This document shows positions 16,716 through 24,981 of a stretch of DNA of 64,000 bases, piece by piece. The stretch lies in the NCBI RefSeq assembly GCF_009831235.1, contig NZ_WUUL01000005.1:1-64000 (forward strand), in the 5' to 3' direction. The notes beneath the pieces are model-generated. The model had not been told where the DNA came from. It ran no database searches and saw only the letters and a program-made list of their open reading frames with translations. Position numbers and translations under genes: made by a program. This DNA is from Shimazuella alba (GTDB lineage: Bacteria; Bacillota; Bacilli; Thermoactinomycetales; Thermoactinomycetaceae). Position 1 is the stretch's first letter; every line of letters starts with the position of its first letter.

Positions 16716-16747
16716 TTGACTATGACACTAATGTCATCGTTTAGAAT
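16716..16747 (+). promoter_or_regulatory. MerR-type promoter with operator dyad
   Basis: TTGACT (16716-16721) and TAGAAT (16742-16747) are 20 bp apart, longer than normal, and the spacer carries the near-perfect dyad ATGACACTAATGTCAT (16722-16737). Long spacers with a central dyad are the signature of MerR-activated promoters. A merR gene lies just downstream of the controlled gene. Confidence 0.65.
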
Positions 16748-16778
16748 CTCCTTAAACACTTTTGAGGAGATGAATAAA

Positions 16779-17666
16779 ATGAGTCAAGTTAATACAAAAA
16801 ATACAGGAGTAAGCGTTATTGGTCTGGGACAGATGGGCTCTGCACTTGTGAAAGCGTTTCTAACCAAGGGATACTCAACAACAGTATGGAATCGTTCACC
16901 AGAAAAGGCAAAAGATCTAGTAGCTCAAGGAGCGGTCTACACTCCTGATGTCGAAGAAGCAGTAGCGACCAATTCATTAGTGGTCATCTGTGTGTTAGAT
17001 TATCAAGCAGTTCACGAAATTTTGGATACGGTGGGTAGTACTTTATCAAATCGAACTTTGGTAAATCTTACGAACGGTACTCCTGAACAGGCTCGTCTGT
17101 TAAAAGAAAGAGTGACACAATTAGGAGTAGAATATCTCGATGGTGGGATCATGGCAGTACCTTCCTTAATCACAAGATCAGAAGCAGTATTGCTATACAG
17201 CGGATCCCAGAAAGCATTTGAAATGCACCGACAAGCACTAGATAGTTTGGGCACTAGTAAATATCTAGGTACTGATTCTGGGCTTGCTGCACTAAATGAT
17301 TTGGCTTTGCTCAGCGGAATGTATGGTATGTTTGGTGGATTTATCCATTCCGTAGCACTAGTTAGATCGGAGAAAGTCAATGCCACAGAATTCACCTCAG
17401 AGTTACTTATTCCATGGCTTCATGCAATGATGACCACTCTGCCTAAAATGGCTCAAATGATCGACTCTGGTGATTATAAAACAAAAGATGCTAATTTAGA
17501 GATGCAAGCATCTCTGGACACAATCGGTGATGTAAGTCGAGCACAAGGAATCAGCACAGAATTAACAGATCCTATATTCTCCCTTATGCAACGTCGCGTA
17601 GCAGATGGTCATGGCGATGATGATTTCCCTAGTGTAATTGAATTATTGAGACAGTCAACTAATTAA
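16779..17666 (+). CDS. NAD(P)-dependent oxidoreductase, imine reductase/6PGDH-like
   Basis: This 295-residue protein has an N-terminal Rossmann domain with VIGLGQMGSALVKAFLTKGY (GxGxMG) and TTVWNRSPEKA, then a helical C-terminal domain with LALLSGMYGMFGGFIHSVAL typical of the imine reductase-like branch of the beta-hydroxyacid dehydrogenase family. The start at 16779 has GAGGAG 9 nt upstream; the longer frame to 16716 would overlap the promoter. A MerR-like regulator gene follows at 17782, and a MerR-type promoter precedes it, so expression is probably inducible. The substrate is unknown. Confidence 0.82.
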   Translation: MSQVNTKNTGVSVIGLGQMGSALVKAFLTKGYSTTVWNRSPEKAKDLVAQGAVYTPDVEEAVATNSLVVICVLDYQAVHEILDTVGSTLSNRTLVNLTNGTPEQARLLKERVTQLGVEYLDGGIMAVPSLITRSEAVLLYSGSQKAFEMHRQALDSLGTSKYLGTDSGLAALNDLALLSGMYGMFGGFIHSVALVRSEKVNATEFTSELLIPWLHAMMTTLPKMAQMIDSGDYKTKDANLEMQASLDTIGDVSRAQGISTELTDPIFSLMQRRVADGHGDDDFPSVIELLRQSTN

Positions 17667-17781
17667 TTTAATGCTATAGTACTAGATTGCATTTTCTCCA
17701 TACTTGCTAAGTAATTCATTAGATCACCTGACTTTATAGTATACTTTGTGTGAAGGCGACATTGGAAAGGAGGATCTTTTT

Positions 17782-18132
17782 TTGAAGATAAGCGAATTAT
17801 CTAAAATCACAGGTGCCAGTATTCGTTCCATACGCCATTATGAGAAGAGAAATTTACTTACTTCAACTCGTCTTGATAATGGATACCGAGAGTTTGATAA
17901 ATCTGCGATTGATCGGATTAAAACGATACAAATTTACTTAGGACTAGGTTTAACTACAGAACAAATAGAAGAAATCTTCAACTGCATGGATACCGACATC
18001 AATGAGGATTATGACTTTTTTTGTGATGAGATGTTACGTTTATATAAAGACAAATTAGATGAAATAAATTCCAAAGTGAATGCACTGTCCGTTGTAAAAC
18101 ATCGTTTAGAAAAGCAAATTAGCCAATTTTAA
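17782..18132 (+). CDS. MerR-family transcription regulator
   Basis: The TTG start has AAAGGAGG 7 nt upstream. Residues 1-70 form the winged helix-turn-helix (ISELSKITGASIRSIRHYEK, then TSTRLDNGYREF), followed by a short dimerisation coiled coil. At 116 residues there is almost no effector domain. It most likely acts on the 20-bp-spacer promoter in front of the upstream oxidoreductase gene and perhaps on its own promoter (TTATAGTATACTTTG). Confidence 0.85.
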   Translation: MKISELSKITGASIRSIRHYEKRNLLTSTRLDNGYREFDKSAIDRIKTIQIYLGLGLTTEQIEEIFNCMDTDINEDYDFFCDEMLRLYKDKLDEINSKVNALSVVKHRLEKQISQF

Positions 18133-18212
18133 AGCATTTAGTTTGAAAACCATAATGTGAGTTGCCACCCATTCATGGTGATTGAGATATAATTCCAAAG
18201 TTATTTCAAAAT

Positions 18213-18253
18213 AAAAAGCTAACTCTTCTTTTAAATAGAAAAGTTAGCTTTTT
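18213..18253 (+). terminator. merR terminator
   Basis: AAAAAGCTAACT pairs with AGTTAGCTTTTT, followed by AAAT; the stem carries T runs on both strands. Confidence 0.8.
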
Positions 18254-18273
18254 AAATATTGGATTTCATATGT

Positions 18274-18540
18274 TTAATCCACCTCCTCTTTCATCTGTGA
18301 CCAATAATGCCCTCGAACCACTAAGAAACAGATCAATTGCACAAGAAAAAAGGACCACATGAAGTAATTGTCGGCTGATATACATGGAAACCTTGCGACT
18401 TAACCATTACTTTCACTACCCCAATAGTATAAAAGATCGAAAAGGACAATAAATAGCATAAGGTCACAGTACTCTTTCATTACATATAAAATAAAAGCAA
18501 TTGCGGCAAAGAGATCCTTATTTTTTATTCCAAAAGACAT
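18274..18540 (-). pseudogene. Frameshifted small membrane protein
   Basis: A frame starting at 18540 reads MSFGIKNKDLFAAIAFILYV and continues LMLFIVLFDLLYYWGSESNG to a stop. After a shift a second frame reads FMWSFFLVQLICFLVVRGHY and ends MKEEVD. Together they give a three- to four-span membrane protein of about 85 residues. The break makes it a likely pseudogene; a sequencing error is the alternative. No family recognised. Confidence 0.4.
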
Positions 18541-18953
18541 GTAACTACTTTTCATATTCGTCATCGTCATCAGAAATGGTTAGTAGTGCTTGTTTCTCCT
18601 TGTGAAGATGGTTTTATTTCTTTATTGCAAGCAAGCTGAGTACTTTCACATTCCTCAAGCACTTTCGTTTCTTTGCAAAGATCGCAAACAACCGCTCATT
18701 TAATGGCTATACAACCTAGATCTACAGGGTTATCTTTTATCAGAAGTGCAGTGGTTACTAGCGTAGCCATTTATTCGACTAGAGTTCCCATATAAGAAAA
18801 TAAATTATTTACTAGAGTAATGGCTATAATTGAATTATTGGCAATAAAATGTTTAAATAATTTTAGATCCTTTGGAAAACAGAAAATAAAAGAAAAACCA
18901 AAGGAAATAACACAGACAAACACACACTGTACCAAGAGCTTTAAGGAGTATTC
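18541..18953. other. Remnant-rich intergenic stretch
   Basis: The minus strand holds a hydrophobic frame at 18771-18962 (LLVQCVFVCVISFGFSFIFC) and a 24-codon frame just after it (MATLVTTALLIKDNPVDLGC). Neither has a ribosome binding site and the first overlaps the start of the next gene. They look like pieces of a lost membrane protein. Confidence 0.3.
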
Positions 18954-20918
18954 GTGTATCATCTCAACCTCCCAAAATATTTAGAGACAGCACGCAGGCG
19001 ATCTGCCTCTCTTCGTGGCTCAGATAAAGAGGAGAACAAGTGGAATAATGAACCCAAACCGTTCTTTGACCTACTTCTCTGGAAGCTCGCCAAGAGCGAT
19101 GGGGATCCAGAAGAGGATCAGCTGGTCTTCTCATCACTGAATATTCTGAGATATTCGTTTCTGCGAAACAAGAAGCTGTGTGCAAGAATTATCTTCTGGT
19201 CTGCTTTGACTTCGCTTGTGGGTGTCCTCAGCTACTACTTTCTGAAGTGTGGACTGGAAGCAGATAGTAGAGAAAGTCAAATCTTTTTTCTTGTGATAGC
19301 AGCCTTCTTTTATGCGCTCACCGGACCAAGTTTTCCCTTTCATCTGACTTTTTACGATGGAGCTATCCTAAAAGCGGTCATCCGAAAGGACTTGACCGCA
19401 AAAATAGCTCAGAAGCTGATCGGAGTAAACCGTGAGTCGCTTCGCAAGTACCTCAACAAAAATGGGACTCCTTCCACTTTGGCGAAGTCGATTCCTGATT
19501 CTGTCAGTAGTGACTTGCTTGTCGTGGTGAAAGATCCGCTGATCTGGTCTTTCAGTGTTGGGGCTCTCTGGATTCTCTCCTGGGAGTATGCAGTTGCTTT
19601 AGTAGCTGGCTGTGCCTTGATCTTGCGGTTGGCCAAGCCTGCGATCCGTAAAAACCAAATGATCAGTAAAGACGCAGAAAAGATCAGTTCCAAAGTCCAG
19701 ATTACATTGGACTCTTGGGCACAACTTCCACGACTGCACAGTGATCGAGGAATTTGCCAGTCCACAGCACAAAAACTAAAAAAACTCACAGAAGAGGAGG
19801 AGACACTCTATCGGGGTAACTCCTTCCATCGAGCATGGCTTGTAGCAGGTCCTCGTTCCATTGGTATCTTTCTGCTGCTTGCCAGTCTGCTCCCCTATGC
19901 AGTCTTCGTCAAGCACAGTGAAACGATCGATGTCATCCTGCTTGCCTCTTTCTTTTTCAACGGTTTCTCGGCATTCATTTCATCAATTGACTTCACTATC
20001 CGCGTGGCAGAGATGCGAGGAGAGTTGGTAAAGCTGGGCGAACTGCGCACTCTTCCTGATCGTCCAAAGGGAAATGTGAAGATGCAGGGATTCGAAGGGT
20101 TTAACCTTCAGGATCTTCAAATTCACTATGAGAACAAGACCTTGTTCCCAGACGGTCTGAACCTTTCAATCGGAACAGGCATCCCTCCAACAAATGGACA
20201 ACCGGGAAAATCCCATAAGGTCGCTTTCGTAGGACCTTCCGGATGTGGCAAGACATCTCTTTCTCGCTTGCTCGCGCGCGATTTGGAAAAAACTGATGAA
20301 GACAACGGTATCTGGACAGGAGAGTGCCTTGTCCAGACGAACGGAAAGGAATACTCGATTGATCAGATTGACCTATTCTCCTTTTCTCAGAACATCATCT
20401 CTGTTCCACAGGAGACAGAAGTACTCTCAGCTGAATCCGTCGAACGAAACATCGAGTTGGCGATCGAGGCGCTTCCTCTTGTCAAAAGGAAAGAAATCGT
20501 CCTTAGACTAATGAAGCGAATGCAATTGTCTTTGGAGAGTCTCGATGAGCTGTGCCAAGATCAATCAGGTGGACAGCAGAAGCGTATCCAGATCGCTTCC
20601 GCGCTGTCCATTCTTGAAAAGCGAATTGTAAGCAATCCTCATCCTTCAGCAATCCTGCTCGACGAAGCTTTGTCGCAGCTGGATCAAGAGACAGCCGTCT
20701 TTGTTCTGGAAGCAATCGAGGAGCTGGCAAATGAGTATGGCGACACGATCGTCATGATCGCTCACTCTGATTATGCCATCTTTGACGACTCTTATGTATA
20801 TGTCTTCGGACCGGACGGTCAAGGAATTATCGAAGAGGGTTGGAAGTTGGAACTCGCAAGTAATCCATCTTCTTCTTACAACAAGGTCTTCAAGGCCAAG
20901 TTCAATCCCCAGAGCTAA
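18954..20918 (+). CDS. Fused ABC transporter (permease plus ATPase) of foreign composition
   Basis: The GTG start has AAGGAG 6 nt upstream. The 654-residue product has about six hydrophobic spans in residues 70-370 (ALTSLVGVLSYYFL; IFLLLASLLPYAVFV) and a C-terminal ATPase with Walker A GPSGCGKTS near residue 427, signature DQSGGQQKR near 537 and Walker B AILLDEALSQLD near 566. This half-transporter layout would homodimerise as an exporter. The N-terminal 65 residues are hydrophilic and unusual. Codon use is far richer in C/G-ending codons than the flanking genes, and no partner gene is present, so transfer is likely. The substrate is unknown. Confidence 0.75.
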   Translation: MYHLNLPKYLETARRRSASLRGSDKEENKWNNEPKPFFDLLLWKLAKSDGDPEEDQLVFSSLNILRYSFLRNKKLCARIIFWSALTSLVGVLSYYFLKCGLEADSRESQIFFLVIAAFFYALTGPSFPFHLTFYDGAILKAVIRKDLTAKIAQKLIGVNRESLRKYLNKNGTPSTLAKSIPDSVSSDLLVVVKDPLIWSFSVGALWILSWEYAVALVAGCALILRLAKPAIRKNQMISKDAEKISSKVQITLDSWAQLPRLHSDRGICQSTAQKLKKLTEEEETLYRGNSFHRAWLVAGPRSIGIFLLLASLLPYAVFVKHSETIDVILLASFFFNGFSAFISSIDFTIRVAEMRGELVKLGELRTLPDRPKGNVKMQGFEGFNLQDLQIHYENKTLFPDGLNLSIGTGIPPTNGQPGKSHKVAFVGPSGCGKTSLSRLLARDLEKTDEDNGIWTGECLVQTNGKEYSIDQIDLFSFSQNIISVPQETEVLSAESVERNIELAIEALPLVKRKEIVLRLMKRMQLSLESLDELCQDQSGGQQKRIQIASALSILEKRIVSNPHPSAILLDEALSQLDQETAVFVLEAIEELANEYGDTIVMIAHSDYAIFDDSYVYVFGPDGQGIIEEGWKLELASNPSSSYNKVFKAKFNPQS

Positions 20919-21167
20919 CCTTTTATAGGTTTATCTGGAACCTTCCTGACATGAGAGCCAAGAAGTTGGCAGCATGGCAGGAAGGATACAACATTTAAAA
21001 ACTTAATATTCACAAACTTAAAGCGCTAATATTTCTAAAAAAAGGAGATAGATAGTATTATTTCTGTATATGGGATATGGCAACCAAAAGCAAAATTAGG
21101 GACATATTTAAATATTTTACATATGAAGAAAGGGCATGTAGTGAAAATTCCTTCTCTCCGCCCGAAG
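20919..21167. other. 3' hairpin of the ABC gene and non-coding DNA
   Basis: CCTTCCTG and CAGGAAGG at about 20941-20985 form a stem after the ABC gene without a T run. A short open stretch near 21060-21190 (YGIWQPKAKLGTYLNILHM) follows AAAGGAGAT but has no proper start. I see no complete gene. Confidence 0.4.
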
Positions 21168-21360
21168 TTATGCTTTTTCTTTATCAGAGGCATAATAGTT
21201 AACTAGCCAGATCTTAGTAAAAATATCTTGTAATAACCATGCCGATAAAATCACTCCTGAAACGGGAAAAATATAACTAAATATGGAAGTTCGTCCTGCC
21301 CCGATCGCTTGTACTCCAATCAAATAAAACCAATTCGCAAACGTAGCCAATAATGAGAGA
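21168..21360 (-). pseudogene. EamA/DMT transporter C-terminal remnant
   Basis: The frame reads NWFYLIGVQAIGAGRTSIFS then YIFPVSGVILSAWLLQDIF, the typical last two spans of an EamA-domain transporter with the basic tail after them. The rest of the roughly 300-residue protein is missing upstream. Confidence 0.6.
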
Positions 21361-21375
21361 TAGTGTAGATAAAAC

Positions 21376-21435
21376 CTAAATTTCTAAATGCATCTGCATC
21401 AACTTTGTAATTTTCGGATCATCTTCTATAATCAT
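21376..21435 (-). pseudogene. Response-regulator N-terminal fragment
   Basis: A 19-codon frame reads MIIEDDPKITKLMQMHLEI, matching the first strand, acidic pair (EDD) and helix of a receiver domain. The remainder, including the phospho-accepting Asp, is absent. Confidence 0.4.
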
Positions 21436-21673
21436 AAGTGAAACACAGTGTTTCTCCTCACATCTTCACTTAATCAAATATCTTAAAGGAATAAGACGCT
21501 GCGATGCAAAAAATTCCTTCTCTGAATGTCCATAAGTAAAAAAATCAACGGTTGACGTTATATAAAACAATGCAATAAAATCGAAACTATACTATGCGTT
21601 ACGATAAGTTTGTCGTCCTTATTTTACGAAATTTTTTTATTATTTTAATCCACCTCTAGAAAGGGACTTGAAG

Positions 21674-22645
21674 ATGTTTTCGTTTGTTATCCCTTGTTAT
21701 AATGAAGAACCTATTTTACATCGTTTCCACAAAGCAATTACTACTGTGCTCCAAGAGAACAATCTCCCCTATGAACTGATTTTCGTTAACGATGGTAGTA
21801 AAGATCGAACGGTTGAGATATTGAAAGAAATTACAGAGCATGATTCACGAGCGCATTACGTGTCCTTTAGCCGTAATTTTGGTAAAGAATCTGCGATGTT
21901 AGCTGGACTGAACTTTTCTTCAGGGGAAGCAGTCATGATTATGGACGCTGATTTGCAGCATCCACCTTTTTTGATTCCACAAATGGTTCAAGCTTATCGG
22001 GATGGCTATGATCAAGTGATCACAAAGCGTACCCGCAAAGGGGAAAGTGGTATACGCACTCTTTTTGCCAGACTTTATTACCGTTTGATGAATGGTATGA
22101 TCGATGTCATGTTGACAGATGGTGTTGGAGACTTCCGTTTACTCAGTAGACGAGCAGTAGATGCACTCTTATCTCTTAAAGAATACAATCGATTTTCCAA
22201 AGGATTATTCTCTTGGATTGGCTTCCGAGAGTATGTGATAGAGTATGAAAATGTACGCCGTGAACAAGGAAAGAGTAAATGGTCATTTGGCCAATTATTA
22301 AACTATGCGATGGATGGATTGATCTCGTTTAATAACAAACCTCTTCGGCTTGCCATCTACATGGGATCATTTGTTACGATCGCAGATATCTTTTACATTC
22401 TCTACACCTTTATCCAGATTTTAAAAAATGGTGTCGTTGTACCTGGTTATTTTACCATCATCTCCTCTGTCGGTTTTCTTGGTGGAATTCAGCTGATCTC
22501 TATTGGAGTAATCGGAGAATATATTGGCAGGATTTACTATGAATCCAAAAAACGACCTCATTATATTATCGAAGAGAAAAAGATTCAGTCACAAACTAAG
22601 AAAAGAAAGAATTCATCAAAGAAAGAGTTGGCATACAACAAATAG
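21674..22645 (+). CDS. Polyprenyl-phosphate glycosyltransferase, GT2 (GtrB/YkcC type)
   Basis: This 323-residue enzyme shows the GT2 motifs SFVIPCYNEEPIL at the N-terminus, FVNDGSKDRT near residue 38 and MDADLQHP near 93, then GVGDFRLLSRRAV, followed by two C-terminal membrane spans near 230-295 and a basic tail. Such enzymes charge undecaprenyl phosphate with a sugar at the cytoplasmic face for wall or lipoteichoic acid decoration. ATG at 21674 is preferred over the in-frame TTG six bases upstream because AAAGGG is 8 nt from it. A GtrA-like flippase candidate is encoded at 24438-24833. Confidence 0.88.
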   Translation: MFSFVIPCYNEEPILHRFHKAITTVLQENNLPYELIFVNDGSKDRTVEILKEITEHDSRAHYVSFSRNFGKESAMLAGLNFSSGEAVMIMDADLQHPPFLIPQMVQAYRDGYDQVITKRTRKGESGIRTLFARLYYRLMNGMIDVMLTDGVGDFRLLSRRAVDALLSLKEYNRFSKGLFSWIGFREYVIEYENVRREQGKSKWSFGQLLNYAMDGLISFNNKPLRLAIYMGSFVTIADIFYILYTFIQILKNGVVVPGYFTIISSVGFLGGIQLISIGVIGEYIGRIYYESKKRPHYIIEEKKIQSQTKKRKNSSKKELAYNK

Positions 22646-22686
22646 GAAAAAGACCCCTTCTTGAATCACGAAAGGGTCTTTTTCCT
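22642..22686. terminator. Bidirectional terminator between convergent genes
   Basis: TAGGAAAAAGACCC and GGGTCTTTTTCCTA pair perfectly and give T runs on either strand. Confidence 0.85.
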
Positions 22687-22702
22687 ATGTTCAACCTGTT
22701 GA

Positions 22703-23233
22703 TTATACTGGAACTTCTTCAGGAGATCCTTGGGCTATATGCAGTGGTGGTGGAACGAGCCAGCCTTTCTTCTTCAACATTTTTAATAGCTTCGCTCCGT
22801 ATTGTGCATCTACCATATGAAATTGTCCGAACAACATCGCAATATCTTCACGTATAGCTTTACCCATTGCTTGAGAGTAAGCAACAAGTCCTGTTGCAAT
22901 ATCTTTGGAAACTGTGACAGCAATCTCCGCATCGTTGATTCTAGCGCCAGCAGGAATCCCTTCTAAATCTGCTGTTGGTCTTTCTGGTGGTGCTGGTGGT
23001 AATGCAACTCCATTTGCTTTTAATATTTCTGTAAGTTGTTGAATATTAGGTCTGATGACATTTTCAATTTTATCTTCTAAAAAGCTTCTTAAATCACTAT
23101 CACCTGTATGATTGATAAACACTTGATAGCCAGACAATACAGCTTGATGTCCTGCTAAAGTTGTAGATAAATCAAAAACTTCCCCGTAATGTAATGGCTC
23201 CTTTTGAGGATTACCACCTAATACACCCTTCAT
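22703..23233 (-). CDS. DUF3231 family protein
   Basis: This 176-residue helical protein carries the DUF3231 hallmarks: EPLHYGEVFDLS near the N-terminus, FINHTGDSDLRSFLED in the middle, VALPPAPPERPTADLEGIPA near residues 75-95 and EDIAMLFGQFHMVDAQYGAK near the end. The family is related to ferritin-like CotF-type spore proteins and is confined mostly to spore formers. Three ATGs lie close together; 23233 has AAAAGG at a workable distance, while 23242 abuts it. It is a single-gene unit. Confidence 0.85.
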   Translation of the reverse strand: MKGVLGGNPQKEPLHYGEVFDLSTTLAGHQAVLSGYQVFINHTGDSDLRSFLEDKIENVIRPNIQQLTEILKANGVALPPAPPERPTADLEGIPAGARINDAEIAVTVSKDIATGLVAYSQAMGKAIREDIAMLFGQFHMVDAQYGAKLLKMLKKKGWLVPPPLHIAQGSPEEVPV

Positions 23234-23417
23234 AAACATCATCCTTTTCCGTTATTCGACTAATAGGTTTCCTCTTTAAGGATATTTTATGCAGATGATT
23301 TTAAAATTGATGTTTGCGTATGAACCAAGACTATAAATGAGACTTTCTTGGGAGCCTAATCGCTTAACTACCATTCCCTCCAATCTTCTTAACTATTGTT
23401 AGATTCATATAAAAATA

Positions 23418-23458
23418 AAAAGAACTTGTCTCTGAGGAGACGGAGTTCTTCTTTCGAT
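23418..23458. terminator. Terminator-like hairpin
   Basis: AAAGAACTTGTCTC and GAGACGGAGTTCTT form a long stem with one bulge, in the gap 23243-23577 that otherwise holds no gene. A second stem (CTGGGTACGCA/TGCGTACCCCAG) lies at about 23520-23550. Confidence 0.55.
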
Positions 23459-23577
23459 TAAAATATAAGGTATTCTTTTGCGATATCTATATAAAAAATA
23501 CTTACTATTGGTATCTGAATCTGGGTACGCAGTCAAATTGCGTACCCCAGCATTTTTCGCTTACCTGATATGTACCT

Positions 23578-23862
23578 CTATATTTGTACCAGGAAGCTTT
23601 TTACGACAAGGTGCATTTTCCTCCATACGGCACACGTTTTCCCCTGTTCATTCACCCTTTCATAGGTAAAGCCACTCTTATTTATCATAAGATAGTCAGT
23701 CCTTGATTCCTTTACCCCTGTATCCATATTAAGAGGGTCGTGGTAATAACCTCCCCATCCAACTTGGAATTCATCTTCGTTATCAACCTTCACTTCGAGG
23801 TTATTGGGGATACCCTTGATTGTTACATTAGTGAGATAGGTTGGTGTTATATTTGCGGACAC
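23578..23862 (-). CDS. Hypothetical protein, possibly frameshifted
   Basis: The frame reads NVTIKGIPNNLEVKVDNEDE and VKESRTDYLMINKSGFTYER, a beta-rich protein-like sequence of 94 residues with a weak GTG start directly after an in-frame stop. Near the end an alternative frame gives CRMEENAPCRKKLPGTNIEV, which reads at least as naturally, so a frameshift near 23640 is possible. There is no good ribosome binding site. I do not recognise a family. Confidence 0.35.
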   Translation of the reverse strand: MSANITPTYLTNVTIKGIPNNLEVKVDNEDEFQVGWGGYYHDPLNMDTGVKESRTDYLMINKSGFTYERVNEQGKTCAVWRKMHLVVKSFLVQI

Positions 23863-24242
23863 AGTACACTCTTAGTATGTTTGAAAGGGACTCCTGTCAC
23901 CTATATGTTAGTTCGGAGATTGTGAAAAGACAATTTATTTTGTAAATCCTATTTGTTTTGCTTTTAGGTGCTTTCTACTTCAAACAAATCGAGTACTTCT
24001 CTTTTAGATGTACATAGTAAATAATAGTGGATAGATAATCCTGGTAACGAGGCTTGGAAGTGTGAATTGTATTATAAGAAGTGTGAATTGTATTATAAGA
24101 TGTAGTTCTTTTCGATCAACGAAAAATGTTCTTTGATATCTACTTAGAAATGGAAATATCCAACCATGAAACGACTTAAATTAGTCAAAGCAGTACCCTC
24201 CAAGACTCAAGTTCTTGAGGGGCATCGAAGAAAGCCTGTTAC
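23863..24242. other. Intergenic stretch with a tandem repeat
   Basis: No gene is visible. A 21-bp unit beginning AAGTGTGAATTG is repeated twice without a mismatch at 24058-24078 and 24079-24099. Confidence 0.5.
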
Positions 24243-24370
24243 TTAGGAGCGCGCCTCCACGTGGATGCACCCATCCTCGAGCCAAATCAAGATCTTCTGA
24301 CCGTAGCTCTCCAGACTCTTCTTGCCACCTCCGGCAGACTCACGACTTTCTCCTTCTCTTTGTAGGGAAA
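24243..24370 (-). pseudogene. Foreign-composition mini-gene fragment
   Basis: The minus strand encodes SAGGGKKSLESYGQKILIWL and ends DGCIHVEARS with codons much richer in G and C than the neighbours. A TGGTATAAT extended -10 box lies upstream and a hairpin (CCCTCAAGA/TCTTGGAGGG) lies downstream. AAGGAG is followed by GTGAGTCTG in a different frame, so the start has probably been lost by a frameshift. It resembles the other single-gene foreign cassettes in this window. Confidence 0.4.
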
Positions 24371-24437
24371 AACATTTTCTTTATTATACCAAAACTATTT
24401 TTCATTTACTTCTTTTATTTCATATATTCATAGCTTT

Positions 24438-24833
24438 TTAAGAAGAACCGCTCGGCTTGGTAACCAATATCTTCTTTGATACTACATACGTAAATGGAAT
24501 TGCAATCAAAGAAGCCAGCAGAGGAGCTATATTTTCATCCATTCCTAGTTTATCAACAAGCAAATACACACTGCTGGTCGTTACGGTAACATTTACCACA
24601 TAAGTAAGGGGAAATTGAAAAAATTTCTTAAGACTTGGTTTTGTTTTATAAGTAAAATACGTATTCATAAAGTACGAGCCAATCATACTGAGCACAAAAG
24701 CACTGATATGGGAAACGAGATATATCAAATGAAAAACATGTAAAAATAGAAGGTAAAGCCCATAGTAAGTACCAGTATTTACAACCCCTACGATGCAAAA
24801 ACGCATCAATGGATAATACTTTTGCAAATTCAT
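24438..24833 (-). CDS. GtrA-family membrane protein
   Basis: This 131-residue protein has four spans (FCIVGVVNTGTYYGLYLLFL; HISAFVLSMIGSYFMNTYFT; then two more) and the conserved FxxVGxxNT and FxxNxxFTYK elements of GtrA. The family flips or assists export of undecaprenyl-linked sugars. AAGGAG lies 9 nt before the ATG. The GT2 enzyme at 21674 is the natural partner, although the two are 2 kb apart and on opposite strands. Confidence 0.87.
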   Translation of the reverse strand: MNLQKYYPLMRFCIVGVVNTGTYYGLYLLFLHVFHLIYLVSHISAFVLSMIGSYFMNTYFTYKTKPSLKKFFQFPLTYVVNVTVTTSSVYLLVDKLGMDENIAPLLASLIAIPFTYVVSKKILVTKPSGSS

Positions 24834-24981
24834 TTGTTGCGCTCCTTCACTAGCCTTTTTTCATGCTGTATTATACCGCAAAAATATTGAAGTATGGTTA
24901 TTTTTTTCATTTTCAGCTTGAAGTCCTTCTTTATTAATTATATAATTTTTATCAATTATTTAGAGATGGGAGAGAATAAGA

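Noticed and set aside
24860-24981. T-box or leader peptide before leuC
   Set aside because: No T-box core, specifier stem or Leu-rich leader peptide is visible in the short AT-rich upstream region.
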